NCBI GenBank assembly: GCA_013398615.1
Contig: VZSR01001685.1
Location: 1,142,371 to 1,206,370, forward strand
From: Brachypodius melanocephalos
Taxonomy: Eukaryota; Chordata; Aves; Passeriformes; Pycnonotidae
Reading direction: 5' to 3'
Length of the DNA stretch: 64,000 nt
The notes under the pieces are model-generated. The model had not been told where the DNA came from. It saw only the letters and a program-made list of their open reading frames with translations, and did not search any database. Shown here piece by piece: positions 35,128-49,130 of the stretch; positions within the stretch are counted from its first letter, which is position 1, and each line of letters starts with the position of its first letter. Made by a program: the position numbers and the translations under genes.

Positions 35128-37843
35128 GTGGTGTAAAACTTTCCACTAATTTTGTTGAGACTTCCTTAATACAATGACACTTTTTTTCCTGACAACATTA
35201 ACAAGGGTGCAGTAATGATGACATTGTGTTTGCCAACTGAAGCCTTCAGAATCCTTTGTTGTCACCACATAGACAAGTGATTTATAAGATATTCTTGGGC
35301 AATAAACCAAACCATTGCCATCTGCATGGGAGACTGACAGGCTGGAAGATATTTTCTATAGCAATTGTGCTTAATAGAGGCTATTTCCTGAAAAAGCATG
35401 ATTGAGGGAGGGTGAGTAAATTAAGAAAGCAATAGTCTTTTTTCCCTGAGCATCTTGATTTATATAAACCTGCTCATTTCACCTGTAATAAATTGCAAAT
35501 CATGTTTGGAGTAAACTAGGGAGAACTTTTTATACAAAGAGGAAGATTTTTGATATATACTTCAATACAAAATTTAACCCTAAAAAGAGCTACTGGTAAA
35601 AATTTTACCCCTGATGGGATTATCAAGAGTAAATTTGTACTGTCTCTTTTCTTCTTGGAAGGAAACTTCAGAAAACACGATAATAAGAGATTAGTATAAT
35701 TAGTGTCCACATAGTGAAATATATTGGCAGGACCCAAGCATTTTATTCCTTCACTGTTACTGAATTAGTCTAAAATACACACAGGTTTCTCCTAAATACT
35801 CTTGTCTGATTTTCCATTTTGGCTCTGTGTGTCATGGGATCTCTGCTGTACTGGCACTAGTTACATGGTCATTACTTGTTAATAGAATTTAACACAGGGA
35901 ATTTTAAAGTCAACATAAAGAAGAGAAAAATAAAAAATAATCCCTTGAATTTTCTTGGCTTGAACAGTAACAAAATATTCCTCAAAATAGCCAGAAAACT
36001 GAGATTGATCAAACTCCAGTAAACTATAGACAACTTTTAATCCACATAAGTAAAATGCCAGGTAATATCTGATTTTTACCACGGTGTCCTTTGTGATGGT
36101 ACATCTTGTGTCCTCACATGATGCCTTCATGAAAACACCAGGAAAGAAACTAGTATCACTCACAATAAAACAAAAGTAACAAAACTTTTTTTTCAATCAT
36201 AGCTATCTGAACTTTATTTGACTTCAGTCCTACAGGAAAGGAAAAAAAATTAAAAAGGAAAAAAAGTCAAAAGTCATCATAATTTTTATGAAATAACTTC
36301 CTCAATGGTCAAAGTGGTATTTCAATGTCTCAACTAAACCAGCAGAATTACTGTGGCTGACACACAGCATGGTCTGGCTTCTTTCTAGAAGATGGATTAT
36401 AGGTCTTGATGTGATTTTAGACAAGTATAGGTACACAGAGACAATGTCCATTCACATCATTTTGCAAAGAAAAGAAAACAGTAACAGGAAAAAAAAGTCC
36501 CACATTATAGACATAGGGATATATTCAATAACTGTAAATGCCATAGCAACAACAATAACCCACTGCTTAGAATGCTTTGTTCAGAATATGTTCTCAATAA
36601 AAACTAAAATTTTGGGGTTTTTTTAGCATACAAAATCATTCTGCCAAGGAAGAGGATTTCAGTTGAGGTTGGTTGGATGTTGCTAGCAAAATAGAAGTAG
36701 CCTCTTCAGGAAAGGAGGCTAATGTCTCCTCTAAAGCACAGCTGATAAAAAATAAAATTTATCATGAAATCATGGGTTTTATGGTTGATGTACACTCTAT
36801 TAATAGAGCTGAGGGTTGATCTTAAAAACTGATGTTTCTATACAAGACAAGTACATCTCTTAGGGTAAATATTGCTGTGATGATAAGGAAACTGAAACTG
36901 GATTTAAACATCTGCAAAAGGACAAGCCCATGATGCAACAAGGTCAAATCATAGTTTTATGTCATTATCATCCTCAATCACTAGAGAAAAGAAGGCAGTA
37001 TTTTTTGCTTTTGCACAACACCTCTAATTTTCTTCATGGTACTTGACATGAACCACATTAGTCTCACACTAATTCCATCATAGTTTACATTCCCTTCCTC
37101 TAACTCAATTTCTCAGGATTAACCCACCTCCAAAGAAAAGTAATTTTCCTATTTGCCTTCCTCTTATCTCACTGAAAGCTTTATTAAATGAGCTTCCTGA
37201 AACATAAGGGACTATTTTGGTAATAGGTTTAGTTATTTTTCCCTGAAGAAAAACAAATTCAAGAGCAGTTTTTGACAAGCAAGTGCCCACATCCAAAACC
37301 AAAGACCAATTTAGAATTGTCATCAAAAAAGTACAAATATTCCTCTAGTAATTTTTTCACGCAATGAAAAAAAAAATTTTTTGGTTTGTCAAACAATGTT
37401 TAACAGTTCAACTTTTATGCACTCTATCACACTTTCTTTCACTCCTTTCAGGAAAATGTGCATTCCCCTTGAATTAATTGGAAAGGTTATTTCCACACTG
37501 TTCAGGAAATACACACACCTATTCAAGATGAGCACAATGTATGTGGAGCCACCATGCATGAGACACTGAGACATCAGGAGGCTTTTCCTGATTCAACCAT
37601 CACTCCCAACTGAATTAACTTTAATGTTGGAGCCTGCAGAACCAAATCTTTGGTTCTGAGCACTATAAGCCTCTGTTAAATTTTCATTTCACTTTGAGAC
37701 TCGGGCATGGCATTTGGTAGCTCAAAAACAGTTTTTATGTCAGGAGGAAGATAGGTAAACTTTGTAAAAACCACCAGAATATTAAATGAAAATAAGAATA
37801 TCAAGAATATCAGGAATTAATCTCATGCATGCTGTTCTCAGAG

Positions 37844-37858
37844 AAAAAAAAAAAAAAA
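37844..37858 (+). repeat. Poly(A) tract
   Basis: Fifteen consecutive A. No retrotransposed body was recognised upstream. Confidence 0.85.
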
Positions 37859-40112
37859 GTTGCTGCAAATCCAGTCTATTGGAAGGAGTATATTTTGATC
37901 CTTATGTCAGAATCCTGCTCCCTATTAGCACTGAAGTGTCCTGGAAAATGTCAAAGGACAGTTGTGCCAGACGATATTTCAAATGATCCAGGTAACGTCT
38001 AACAACTTATAATGCTATGGCATGACACAGGGGTATATTATTAAAGATGCTCTGGCCACTGACAGCTTGAAAATAGATTTTACTGAGGTTTGTGGTGTCT
38101 TAATTTTATTTAAATATCACTAGAACAAATAAGCACCTTGCCAGATGCTCATTGTCAAAGCAATTGAGCATTGTTTTGGCTGAGCTTTGCAGTTCTTGCA
38201 AGACAACATAGAAGATGCCACCTCTTGCAGGGAAGCAGATGAAATCAGGTGTTGAGCACAGAGGGAGCACAATTTACTCTAAATATTTTTTATCAGCCTC
38301 AGCAAAAAAACTTTGTTTCATAAAGGATTAAAAAAAGTCTTCCTGTGCAAACAAAGATGTTCATAACTTTACATGATAAATGGTTGCCTTCCTCTAGACA
38401 TTAAGCCGTTTTTTGTGCAGGCTTTGCAGAAACTGTAAACTGAGTTATGGAACAATTTTCCACGTCTTTGATATAGCAGCTATAAAGGAACCCTCGAAGA
38501 GTGCACAGAGCTGCAAGGGAGGAGCTAAGATGACCACTGTATAATTGGAAAACTCTATGGGTGGTCTGGATGGGAAGGGGAAGGAGGATAAACCATTATG
38601 TCTATTTTTTCTCCCTGATCACAATGGTAGGGTGTATGATTTGGTTTATTTTCTTCATTCTTTTCTCCTGAGGTGAGATGTGTGTGAAAGAAAATCATCA
38701 GAAAAACAGTCAGAAATCTATTCTGAATTAGGTGTAAGGAGTCAAAAAATGTTACTAAGAGCAGTAGAAAGTAAAAAATGTTTACACTTTACCTCTAATC
38801 TATTCTTCTGGGAACACAGTTCAACAGAATCAGAAGGTAAACTACCCACAAAGAAAAAAAAAAGAGTAAGATAACATACATTTTGATTCTTTCCTTATTT
38901 TACAACAATAAACAATAGCTTTCATTTCATTTTAAATTTATGGTAACCCGAGTTTAGATTTCAGAATTTATTATTTAATAAAGATGGTTTTAATTTGTAC
39001 TCTTTGCTATTAGTCTTTCATAAAATGTGGTGTTCAAGCCTGTATTTATGTATTAGAGTAGTTCCATCTGCATGAATAAACTTGTTGACAGAAAATAGTA
39101 GATGGGAATTTTGGTGAAACTCCTCACACTAGGAAAGTTATTCACTTGCCCAAATATTTAGGGGTTCAGCTTTCCAGCTATCTGAATAATGCATTGAAAC
39201 ATTGAGATACACTCAAAGTAAATATCTACAATGAGAAAAGAAATATGTCTCCTCAAAACAAACAAACAAACCCATAGTTTTGTGAGATTTTTGGAAAAAA
39301 AGAAAGAAAATCCCGTTATTTCCCTTCATACAATTTTAACTCAGTGTGAGCATTTTATCTTTCCATATTCTACATATGTTATCTTTTTTCTTGTTTAATT
39401 GGAAATAAATATCAATATTTAATACTTGTTATGTCAAGTGATTATCAAACACAGTCTGGATCCCACAGGTCCCAGAAGATCTTATGTTTTGATACTTAAT
39501 AGTCCAAAATTAAAATCCATTAGAAGAAGCTGACATTATATACCATCCTATTCTAGATTTGTTCCACTTTCCCATAATTTGGTAAATTTACAGCATATGC
39601 TGCAGCATTTCCTCTTAAACAGTGCTAAGAACAAATTTCCATCCACAGAAAGATCAACGATATGCATATGTCTTGCAGTTCTGAAGAAGATAGGATTAAT
39701 TTAAATTTTAAAATATATATATATTTGGACATCCAAATGCTGAAGGGAATATACTGTGCAGGGGTAGGGAAAGAAAGAGAGCACAGAGGCAATTTTTTCC
39801 CCTCCAGAGTGGTTCTGTACTCTGGTAGTGCTGCAATGACTTCACAGTCCACCAGAACTGACTGAATTTCTGCCTCTGGAAGTCTCATCCTTCTGGTTGC
39901 ATGAAGCTTCTTATCTCAAATATCAGGTCAAATATTTATATGTATGAAAGGAAGAACCTTACTGTTAGGAAAATGCCTGACAGAAGTAGAAGTTGCACTG
40001 ACTTGAATTTGACCATCAGAATTTATTTTTTTTCCCATTTGGTGCAAGGTGGAATGCAAAGAACAAATGCATTCCAAGTGTTCCTGTAAAAGAGGGGGGA
40101 AAACCCTATCAG
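37859..40112. other. AT-rich non-coding stretch
   Basis: No gene supported. AT microsatellite at about 39711-39724 and CAAA units at about 39258-39271 are the only simple repeats of note. Confidence 0.55.
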
Positions 40113-40135
40113 AAAAAAAAAAAAAAAAAAAAAAA
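40113..40135 (+). repeat. Poly(A) tract, 23 bases
   Basis: This is the longest pure A run in the window. A retrocopy tail was considered, but the 250 bases before it match no gene that I recognise and no target duplication was found. Confidence 0.9.
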
Positions 40136-43100
40136 GGGAGTACAGACAAGGAGAAAAGGACTTTATATTCTTCCTTGAGACCGACAATGACAGAGATGCT
40201 ACAAAAAGCACAGGAGCATTACAGAATGCTGCAGAGGTATTTGTTGTTCTGTCAGATTAGAAATAGAAATAACTCACTAGTCTGAGCCTGGGGGACACAT
40301 AAGACTTCAGTTTAAAAGTTGACTCCCCTAAGATTTAAGAGCAAAGGAAGGAAGTGAATAATATAGAAATATGTTGGGCTGTGTCAGTTTTCTCCCATCC
40401 AAATATTTTTACATGTTTTGTTAATACCCTTTTAAAAAATCCATTTAAAAAATAAAGAACTTGAAATATGTGTTGTACTGCTAACTCTTCACTGCACTTG
40501 GGAGATGAGGAGGGGATTACAATGGGCTGTGACTCTGCCACAAAATGGGCTGTGACTGCCTGGCCCAAAATCTTCTCCATGTGGCGACAGTACCTTTAGC
40601 CAGCTGGCAGAGCCTAGATCAGCTCCTGGCCCTCATTTCCCTGTCACAAAAACACGGCAGAAATCCTTTCAGAAGAGGGAGCTTCTGTTGTCAGGACTGT
40701 AATTACCAAGCTGAACCTCTGTGTTTAAAGACATCTAGCGAAATAATTCCCCAAAACCTTGCCATTTGCTTAGAAAGAAAACGATGGGGTGAAATAAAAT
40801 CATCATGAGCATCTTCCTCTCTCTTCCCCAGGCAACGTGAAAGCATTCCTTGCCACTAGTTATGTTTTTTGAACAGTTTTGACAGAATGACAAGGGAATT
40901 AGAAACATTTTCATGTTTCATTTCAGCGCATTTAAGGTGTTTCTGTGTTTGTGATGTGTTCATATGCATCGGCAGGGGAGAAGGTGGATCCCATCAGTCC
41001 CTGACAGTTCAGTGGCTGTGAACATTACACTCCTTGGATTTACTTCACTTATTAGTTCTGATTCTGCATGCAGGTTTCAGGTTTAACATAGTGCTGTGTT
41101 TTTAAATCTTAATTCTCTCACTGGCTTACAAACGTGAAAATAACTCTAGCAATTTTTCAGCTTTTACTGCCATTTAGAATAGCCCTCTTTTTCCCTTTAT
41201 AAAAGTTCTTCATTCACTTCAAACATCACTGGGGGTATTTTATATAATCAAACACCATAATTGTACAATAATTTTCCAATAGAGTAAGATTGTATTTTCA
41301 GATGAAATCAAACTGCAGCAGTTTGGGGGAAGAAATCTCAATCTCTCTTCATGTAAGAGCTAGGTTCAACAGTTCCCTTTGAGTGCTGCTCCAGGACCTC
41401 AAAAAGACATGCTGTTTCAGGTGGTGAAACTGAATATTTACTTATAGCTCCATCCTAACAATCCTTTTCTACAAGATGCTAGACAATAAACTGCCTTTTT
41501 CTTGGGCGTTTTTAGCTCAAAATCATGAAGAATTTTTAATTCTAAAATATTAGAAGCTAAGTGACCTGGCCTTTACTCCAGAAGCTCACTAAAGAGATAG
41601 CAAAGAAATGATGGTCAGATATTTTCACCTCTTATATCAGTGGAAGCTTTCTTTGTCCTTCAGGTAACTGTGTAACCTTGAAGCTGGAGCAGTTCTGAGA
41701 TTTATTTAGAAGTCCAGAGCAGTCATGTAATCAAGGTGCCTTGTACCACCTCTGAAATGGAGCACTTGAGATCTGGGCTCCTGAGGGCAGCTGCACAGAT
41801 ATTAGCTCATACTGCTCAGGGGGTGTCTATTTTTCCCTGCCTTAACTTGTATGCTGCAATTTTCTGTTCTTGGTTTCCAGGCTAATTCTTGTTGGTGAGC
41901 AATTCAAGGGAAAAGACACATATTGGGCCTCAAACAGTTCTGCTCCTCTGTTTAAACTGCAATTAAGATACATTTCTCCTCATTAAAGCTTTTGACCAGT
42001 TAAATCAAAGAGATTCTAATTTAAAATTTAGGAATTTTAATTTTCCATGTTGCATTCACTCATCAAAATGCAGTTTATAAATATTCTTATGAACACGTGC
42101 AAAAGGCTGTGCCTTTTCAGACTTTGGCACTGTGGCCCAATTCCTTTATGAACTTTGAAACAGACAACATGTTTAAGACTTCATTTTAAAAAAATGTTCT
42201 CTAAAATTAAGCCTTTTAAAGTTTTATTGGTGTCTCTGTTTTACATTAATTGTGTTTCATGTCCCCAGGTAATTTCACAAAGGGCATTTTAGAAAGGCAA
42301 ATTCAGCTGATGGATGAATTTCTCTGCAGAGGTTTATTAACATTTTTGTCAATTTATGCCATTAAATACAGCAACATCCCTGGGTGGTAATGAAGTGCAG
42401 TAGCAGCAGAGGCTTCACACAATGATGGCAAACAGATTCCAATAATTTTCTCAGTAGTCTCTTCATAGCACAAGTGAAATGCTGATCTTTAAAAGTATGT
42501 CTGGGTGAGTAAAACACCCCACACAGATAAAACCCAAAATATATATTTATGAACATTAATTTAAAGTGAACATACCTCATTATGTCCTCAAACTTCAATA
42601 GCAGCCTAGGGCATGGAATTAAGAGGAATTAACAGCAATATTTCCCCTGGTAAGGCAAATATGCCAGCAATTTGTGTAAATATATGTAAAGGCTGATAAA
42701 TGAGCAGAAACTTGACCCTGAAATCTCACTTTATCTTAAGGAAGAGTTAAAACACACAACCACCCCACACTCTGATGCCCACAAACGCCAATGAAATGGT
42801 TTCTCTCGATTTCAGCAGGCAGTGCAATAGGATATCAAAAAAAAAAAAAAGGCGTGAAATTCAAATTTTGACTACTAAATATTTACAACAATGAGATTAT
42901 GAATAAGTTACATTTCTTCCTGGGGATTTTTCAGCAAACAGCTTCAAATAATTAATTTGAGAAACTGCAATTTATCTTTTTTCAGAAATATTTCAAAAAA
43001 AGAAAAAAATCATTGAATGAATAATTCATCGCAAACTACTCCCTGCTGTGACAGTGACTCTCCATTCCTCACATCACATTTATTTACTTTTACTGCATTA

Positions 43101-43649
43101 TCATGGGTTTTTTGTATAACAAAAACATAAGTGCTCATAAGATTCTAAGAAATATTATGAATGCTGGACTAAAGAGTATATATTAAATTTGTATTAAAAC
43201 TTTTTGAAACTTAAGTAAAAGAAATTATAATAAAATAAGGATAATGGAAAGAAAGTATTAAAAGGGCTTTGAAGAACTCTGCTAAAAAAGCTGATCATAA
43301 TGTTAAATATTGCCATAAAAGAAATTAAAGATATTATTGACGTTTAAATTATTAGGTTGCTCATAGTCAAAAAGTGGGAAAGACATCTGCTGTTACATTA
43401 TAGAGGGGGAAAAATTGCCTATGGCATGAAAAAGAGTAGTAAAATATACATATTCTCTCCATATTATCACCTGTAATTTGTGAATTATTTCTACTTATCT
43501 ACCCACATGCGGTAAAAATTGTTTGGCTTTTAGTACTTAAAGTCTTAACAAGGGTATAACTGCTCTCCATCTACTAACAGGCTCTGTGTATCATTACAAT
43601 TTCCAACAAACAGTGGGCAAATTGAGTCTTTCAGAAACTCTTTCATGTT
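40136..43649. other. Non-coding stretch with one GC-richer patch
   Basis: The patch at about 40490-41040 is less AT-rich and contains a pyrimidine tract ending in CAG (40831). It could hold a conserved non-coding element or a lncRNA exon, but nothing proves it. The remainder to 43649 shows no genes or known repeats. Confidence 0.45.
40521..40557 (+). repeat. Two-copy short duplication
   Basis: The 14-mer 'aatgggctgtgact' occurs at 40521-40534 and 40544-40557. It lies at the start of a GC-richer patch (about 40490-40850) that has an 87-codon open frame (40545-40808) of no recognisable family. Confidence 0.85.
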
Positions 43650-43675
43650 TGCTTGTTTGTTTGCTTGCTTTGCTT
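43650..43675 (+). repeat. TTTG/TTGC microsatellite
   Basis: Degenerate TTTG/TTGC units on the plus strand, followed directly by a CpG-richer stretch at 43678-43712. Confidence 0.8.
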
Positions 43676-43753
43676 TAGACGATGACAGACGAAACAGGAA
43701 CGAGGCGGCTGGTGATGAATAACATAAAATGAAGAAGTGACAAAGTCTGCCAC

Positions 43754-43833
43754 ACACTGAAGCATCTTCAGTGTTCACTTCTCCTCTTGAATGCGTATAT
43801 CCACCACTTAATAATAATATCAGAAATATTATT
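43754..43833. repeat. Two adjacent perfect hairpins
   Basis: ACACTGAAG-CAT-CTTCAGTGT (43754-43774) is a perfect 9 bp stem with a 3 base loop. AATAATAT-CAGAA-ATATTATT (43813-43833) is a perfect 8 bp stem with a 5 base loop. The two are 38 bases apart. Confidence 0.85.
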
Positions 43834-45928
43834 GCATCAAAGAGTGTCATTTTTCCTTGCTTTGGCGTTTTTTTTAAGGTTGCCATGGAGAAAAAGACAG
43901 CTTAGTTTTCTAATTGTAAGTTGTCTTTACCAGCGATGGAAAAAATCCACTCCAGTTTCCAAACATAAAAAATACAATTTTGTTGTATTTTTCTTGAGAA
44001 TGAATGATCAAATATGCCCCTTTTTTTTTTCTTCATCAGAACAGAATAGTGTCATCCCAGGCTGAATCATAGTCATAAGTTTCTCAAATAAACCAGTGTA
44101 CATTAATATAATCTTTGTTTTTCCTTTGTTTTTCCTGGTTACAGAATAAATATTTGTTACTGAAAAGTGATTGCTAGTGCTTTTCAGTATCAGTTTAGAA
44201 CTATGTTCAACAGATAATAACCAAATCCATGTGGCTCTTATTTAAAAGGATATTTATCTTTTGATGACTTTTCAAGGATTAATGGTTTATAATTTCATTA
44301 ACCTTTAACAAAATACCTTCTTATTTTGGGTGTTAACACCAATCCACCAATCATAGAATTCTCTTACATAAAATTTCACTTAACAAGTTATCAGGAGCCT
44401 CAAAATATGACAAATTTAGATAATTTTTAAATACTTAAAGTTAAAAAATATTTCCACTCTTGGGATTAGATAAAGTATTAGTTTTGTGCTCGGCCATTTA
44501 GGACTCCTTTTTAGATCTTAGACTTGCAAAGAAGTACTAATTGCCTTGGATATAATCGAAATGATGATGTGTCACAGCATCACATTGGTTTTTGTTTTCT
44601 ATTTCCTTGTAAGGCCCTGGATTTCCAACTCAGGTCAAATACTTGTGTCTATTCACTCCTGTAATATAGTAAACACTCCCAGACTGGAAATCAGATTTTT
44701 GAAATCAGCTGAACACCAAATTAAAGCTGACAAAGAGAGAACATTAATAAATTCTGACTTATTTGTTTATTTTTTTTATTTTTTATTTTTAATTTGGGAC
44801 TGGATCTAAAGACAAAGACAGTCGTTATAAACAGACTCTGGATAAATTTCTGTAAGTTTCTGCCCTGGAAAACTCTTAATTAGTTGGGCAATAAATACGT
44901 CTTGATGTCTTTTTCAACTGTGAGGATGTAAGTACTCATGAGATGAATAATATTTTATATTCAATATAGTAATCAAGAGAGCATTTTTTAACAAGCTGAT
45001 TCCATTTTTATTTTTCTTACACTGAGAATTATCAGGGTCAGAATTACAATCAATACAATACTTCTGCATGAGTGAAACACATGCCCCTATAAAAAGCTAA
45101 GAAATTTTGAATACGGCCATTTGAAACTGCATGTTTTTGATCTATTTTCCTATTTTAATATACAAACAATTTTTTAAATTTTAATTTACATTCTTTTCCA
45201 CAAGTTCATTTAAAAATGATATCCATGAAATAATTTACTTGTATGAGTTTTATATAGATAAACTGCTCATAAAATTTGCTGGTTAATCATGAAGGAGAAC
45301 AGTTCTTGCAGCTGGTATTGGAGAAGAAATTACTCATAAGGCTGTCTATGGGAATATTTCTGGCTATTGATTGTTTTGTACAAATCCAGTTGAGTTCCTC
45401 TGATACAGCCATCTTCTGTTTGTCTTGGAATAACAAGGGTCTCTTTGCAGACATGCATCAAACATTAAAAATAAAATTATTGATTTTGAAGTGTGAAATG
45501 TAAGGGCAGCAACTCCTAAATCCAAAAGAGATTAGATGTCCAGGAAAACATTTAAGCTCAGAGGAACACAGTGTAAACCCTCTTTAGGCAACTAACTTTC
45601 TAATTCATTGACTCAAAGAAAAATCTATCTGTTCCAAGTGAGATAAAAAGTCTGAGCAAAAGTACTTTAAAAAGGGGTACAAAGTTAACATTGTGTCCAT
45701 TAATATCAGCATCAATCAAAAAAAAATTGGAGTTTGTCACAATATAAAACTGATTTGGCTTGCTAAAAAAAATGATTGATGCCCTTTAGTCCTTTCCTTG
45801 TAAAAGCTTTTTTATTAATCTCATCCTGACTAATTGCATGTAGCCATTAATTAAAATGTAAGTTTTCAACAAAAATTGTTTTATCTCTCTTATATTCTAC
45901 CTGGTGACACAAGAATTCATTTCCAGAT
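43834..45928. other. AT-rich non-coding stretch
   Basis: No gene or recognised transposon. Small T-rich duplications such as TTTGTTTTTCC twice at about 44116-44137 are present. Confidence 0.55.
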
Positions 45929-46493
45929 TGCACTTGGATAGAGTTAATTTTCTGCACAGTGGCTGGTGTGGGTCCACGTTTTGGATTTGTGCTGGTAAGA
46001 GTCAGATAGCACAGGAATGTTTTTGTGATCACTGAGCAGCTCTCACACATAGACAAGGCCTTTTCTGCTTCCCATCCTGCCCCATCAGTCAGGAGGCTGG
46101 GGGTGCATAAGGACTGAGAGAGGACACAGCCAGGACAGATGACTCCACTCAACCAAAGCAACATTCCATAGTTGTGGAATGCTCAGCATATAGTCCTGGG
46201 GAAAGGAGGAGAAGGAGGGGGCTGTTCAGAGTGATGATATTTATCTTCCCAAGTCACCATTATGTGTGGTGGAGCTCTGCTTTCCTGGGAATGGCTGAAC
46301 ACACCTGCTTGCCCACGGGAAGTGGGGAATTGTTGTTTTGCTTGTGCACATGGCTTTTTCTTTACCCATTAAACTGTATTCATATCAACCCAGAGGTCTT
46401 CTGTTTTGCACTTCCAGTTCTGTCTCCCATCCCATGAGGGATGAGTGAGTAATTGTGTGGGGCTGAGTTGCCAGCTGGGGTTAAACCATGACA
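45929..46493 (+). mobile_element. Solitary ERVL-type LTR
   Basis: This is the same LTR family as 25257-25840, here starting TGCACTTGGATAGAGTTAAT and ending 'gctggggttaaaccatgaca'. An ATTAAA poly(A) signal lies at 46368-46373, and the TATA box is worn to 'gcatatagtc'. The first ten or so bases differ from the expected start, so the 5' edge may be slightly truncated. No clear target-site duplication or internal sequence was found. Confidence 0.88.
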
Positions 46494-49130
46494 GACTCTC
46501 AGAAACTGCTCTTCAGAGATACTGTGAACCACTTCACCCCATTTGAAGATGGATATTTAAATAGTTCATACGAATCAGTCGGAAATTACTATTCCTTTTC
46601 ATCTCTGATAAATGGCCTTTGATGGTGTTAAGAGAATATAGACATTCAAAGACGATTTTTGTGAAGTCCCTTCACTTTTTGCTTCACATATGAGAGAGAG
46701 AATAAAAAGAGTATCATAAATAGCTGATAACTAATAGAACTAAGAAAATAGTTGACATGCAAAAAAAGCTAAGCATCTGGAATTTTTCACAGTTAGAAAA
46801 TGGAAAATACTGAAATTATTCTAGGAAAATATAATATCATAAGATCTGGTGGTGATAAGGAGGGTTGATTTTCTTTGACAATGTGCATTTTTTACATTTA
46901 CCTGATTATTGATATCAGCAGAATAATGTACCTGCTTCAAGACAGCAATGCATTCAGAAAATACATTTGTGGTGATGATATAGAAGCTGGAGAAAATGTT
47001 CTCAGATTTGTATGTCAGACAGATAAGAATATTCACATCAACAAAAAATGAAGTATTTTCATCCAATAGTACATTCATCCAATGGAAAATTCCGCCAAAA
47101 TTAATATCTTCCTAGATAATGGAACTGCTCTAACAATTTACTGGTCCTAGAAAGAGGGAATCCTTTCCTATTTTTCTTTAGTCCTAGATAAATGTTCTCT
47201 TATCTCATTAACTTATCTGTAGCACATCTGGACACCCATGGAAGCACTCATGAATTTTACAGAAATAAACTTCTTACCTCATGGCTTTAAGGGCCCAACA
47301 AGCACCACAAGAAGGGTTTCTAAACCACTAACCCAAGAGTAGGAGAGATGAGGGAGAAAAGTGAGGAAAAAGAGGCATGGAAAGGCTCAGAGGCAGAGGC
47401 AGGGAGCTGGTAAATCACATTAACTGTGCGTTGCACGGACAGTTTTATGACTAGTTAGTCCCATGTAGAAGTGTCCTTTGGTTATCAAAGTTTTTTTCTG
47501 GTACAGACCCTCCCTGCATGTCATTCTACACATCTCAACTCCCTGCTACTTCAGGGAAAATCAAATGGTAAGTTAATAAGTAAAAATCTCCAAAAGCACA
47601 AACTCTTTCATTGTTTTTAAAGTTTACCAGATATCTGGAAATAAGCAGTGGAGTAACTACCCTGTATAAACAAAAGATTACGAATGCTAAAACTTTGCTG
47701 ACAGCCAAGATCATATGATTCAGTCAGTGTTTACAGGTTTTAATCTAGTGCCTTTAATTGCCACCTGCTCCCAAAATACCCTGGCCACTTGCTTCTGCCC
47801 TCACATTGCCAACTGGCCCAAGCATCAAGCAGCAGTGCAAACAGATTATCCGATAAGAGAAATCAGTCCAGTCAAAAAGTTACCAGAAAAGCACTTTCAT
47901 TTGGGTCTGTTCCCTGATACTGTTTACCCCCAGCTGCATAAGCACTTGCATCAGCCGTATTTGCATGGGGTGAGAACAACCAGAATGGCTAAAACCTTTA
48001 GGCATAATTTCCTCAGAAAGCCAATTTACCTTTTGGGCTGTCTGGGCTTAAGTGTTTAGAGTGAACTTCTTCTCACTCTGCACAATGTGTAGTCCCTTCT
48101 AGTGGTTGCTCAGAACTGTAAAAGCCTGTAATCAATGCTCTTTGTTCATGCTGTTGAAAACTCTGAGTAAGGATGTAGGGGACAAAACTGGCAAAGAGGG
48201 AAAGATGTAGGCTGTGAGGGAACTTGCCATCCTGTAATTATGGGAAGTAGTTTCAATGCTTATGATGCTGATCATGAACAAACCACAACAACATAGGCAA
48301 ACAATAAGTTGCTTTTTCAGATACTCCAGTTGTCATATTAAATCTCATTTTAAGTTTCTTCAGTAGCTCTTTGATACTTGAGTGGAGGTTGTTTTAGAAA
48401 CTGTGTATTGAATTAAGAATCAAATAAAGCTCTTAAGTTTTATATCAGCTACACTATGAATTAGTTAAGAAAATAAGAAATCCCTCTTGCATAATCTCTT
48501 TGATTCCTGCAAAAAAACCACACACTTGGAATAAAAACCAGCCATTTTTCAGTCATCCAGTGATAGTATTATTGTTAATGTTGGAATATTTTGATGTATT
48601 ATTTTTATTCCAGTTGCAATAAAAGCCTTGAAATATACAAATTTTAATGGCAGTAGAGTTTATTTGATACTTCTTGTTTTCTGAGCAAATGGATTTCAAC
48701 AAATGTTTCATAAAATTACAGCTCATGGAAGTATCATAAGTGCTTTCCTAAACAAGGTGAGAGCTCTTCAGCAACAGAATCATGATGACTCAACTTGACC
48801 TTTCATTGTAAAATAGGATTGGACTTCTGCCATGTTATAGATGCCCTTCTTGGAAATATCCAGATGCCCCATTAGTTTCTAGAGGCTTTTCACCAGACAG
48901 AAAACAGTGAAAGTGGTTATAACAGTATACACTCTCATATCACAAAACTAAATCAAGCCAACAGTGTTATGAGGGTTCTGCAAGTTTTTTCACAAAGGTT
49001 TTCATAAGCATTTGTGCAACATGTATGACACAAATGTATGTGTGTATGTGTGCATTTGTGAAGCAAGATTTTAGCTGAAAATTTTCATTTGGTTTTACAT
49101 AAAGAAATCCAGAAGAAAATTATAGTTTGA
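46494..49130. other. AT-rich non-coding stretch
   Basis: No gene supported. The plus frame at 47715-48059 (114 codons) lies in a GC-richer patch but lacks a domain, and I cannot tell it from chance. Confidence 0.5.

Larger units (their letters stand above)
34435..37843. other. AT-rich non-coding stretch with two inverted-repeat clusters
   Basis: No gene or classifiable transposon. The only structured elements are the palindromes at 34624-34666 and 35102-35127. Confidence 0.55.

Noticed and set aside
40113..40135. A23 tract as the tail of a processed pseudogene or SINE
   Set aside because: No gene-like body upstream and no flanking target duplication could be seen.
43545..43886. 113-codon minus frame with a hydrophobic, signal-like N-terminus
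   Set aside because: It crosses a TTTG microsatellite (KQANKQAN) and two hairpins, has no domain, and the hydrophobic stretch is expected by chance in AT-rich DNA.
47715..48059. 114-codon plus frame
   Set aside because: No domain, no splice or promoter context, and no recognised relative; length is within chance for 64 kb in six frames.
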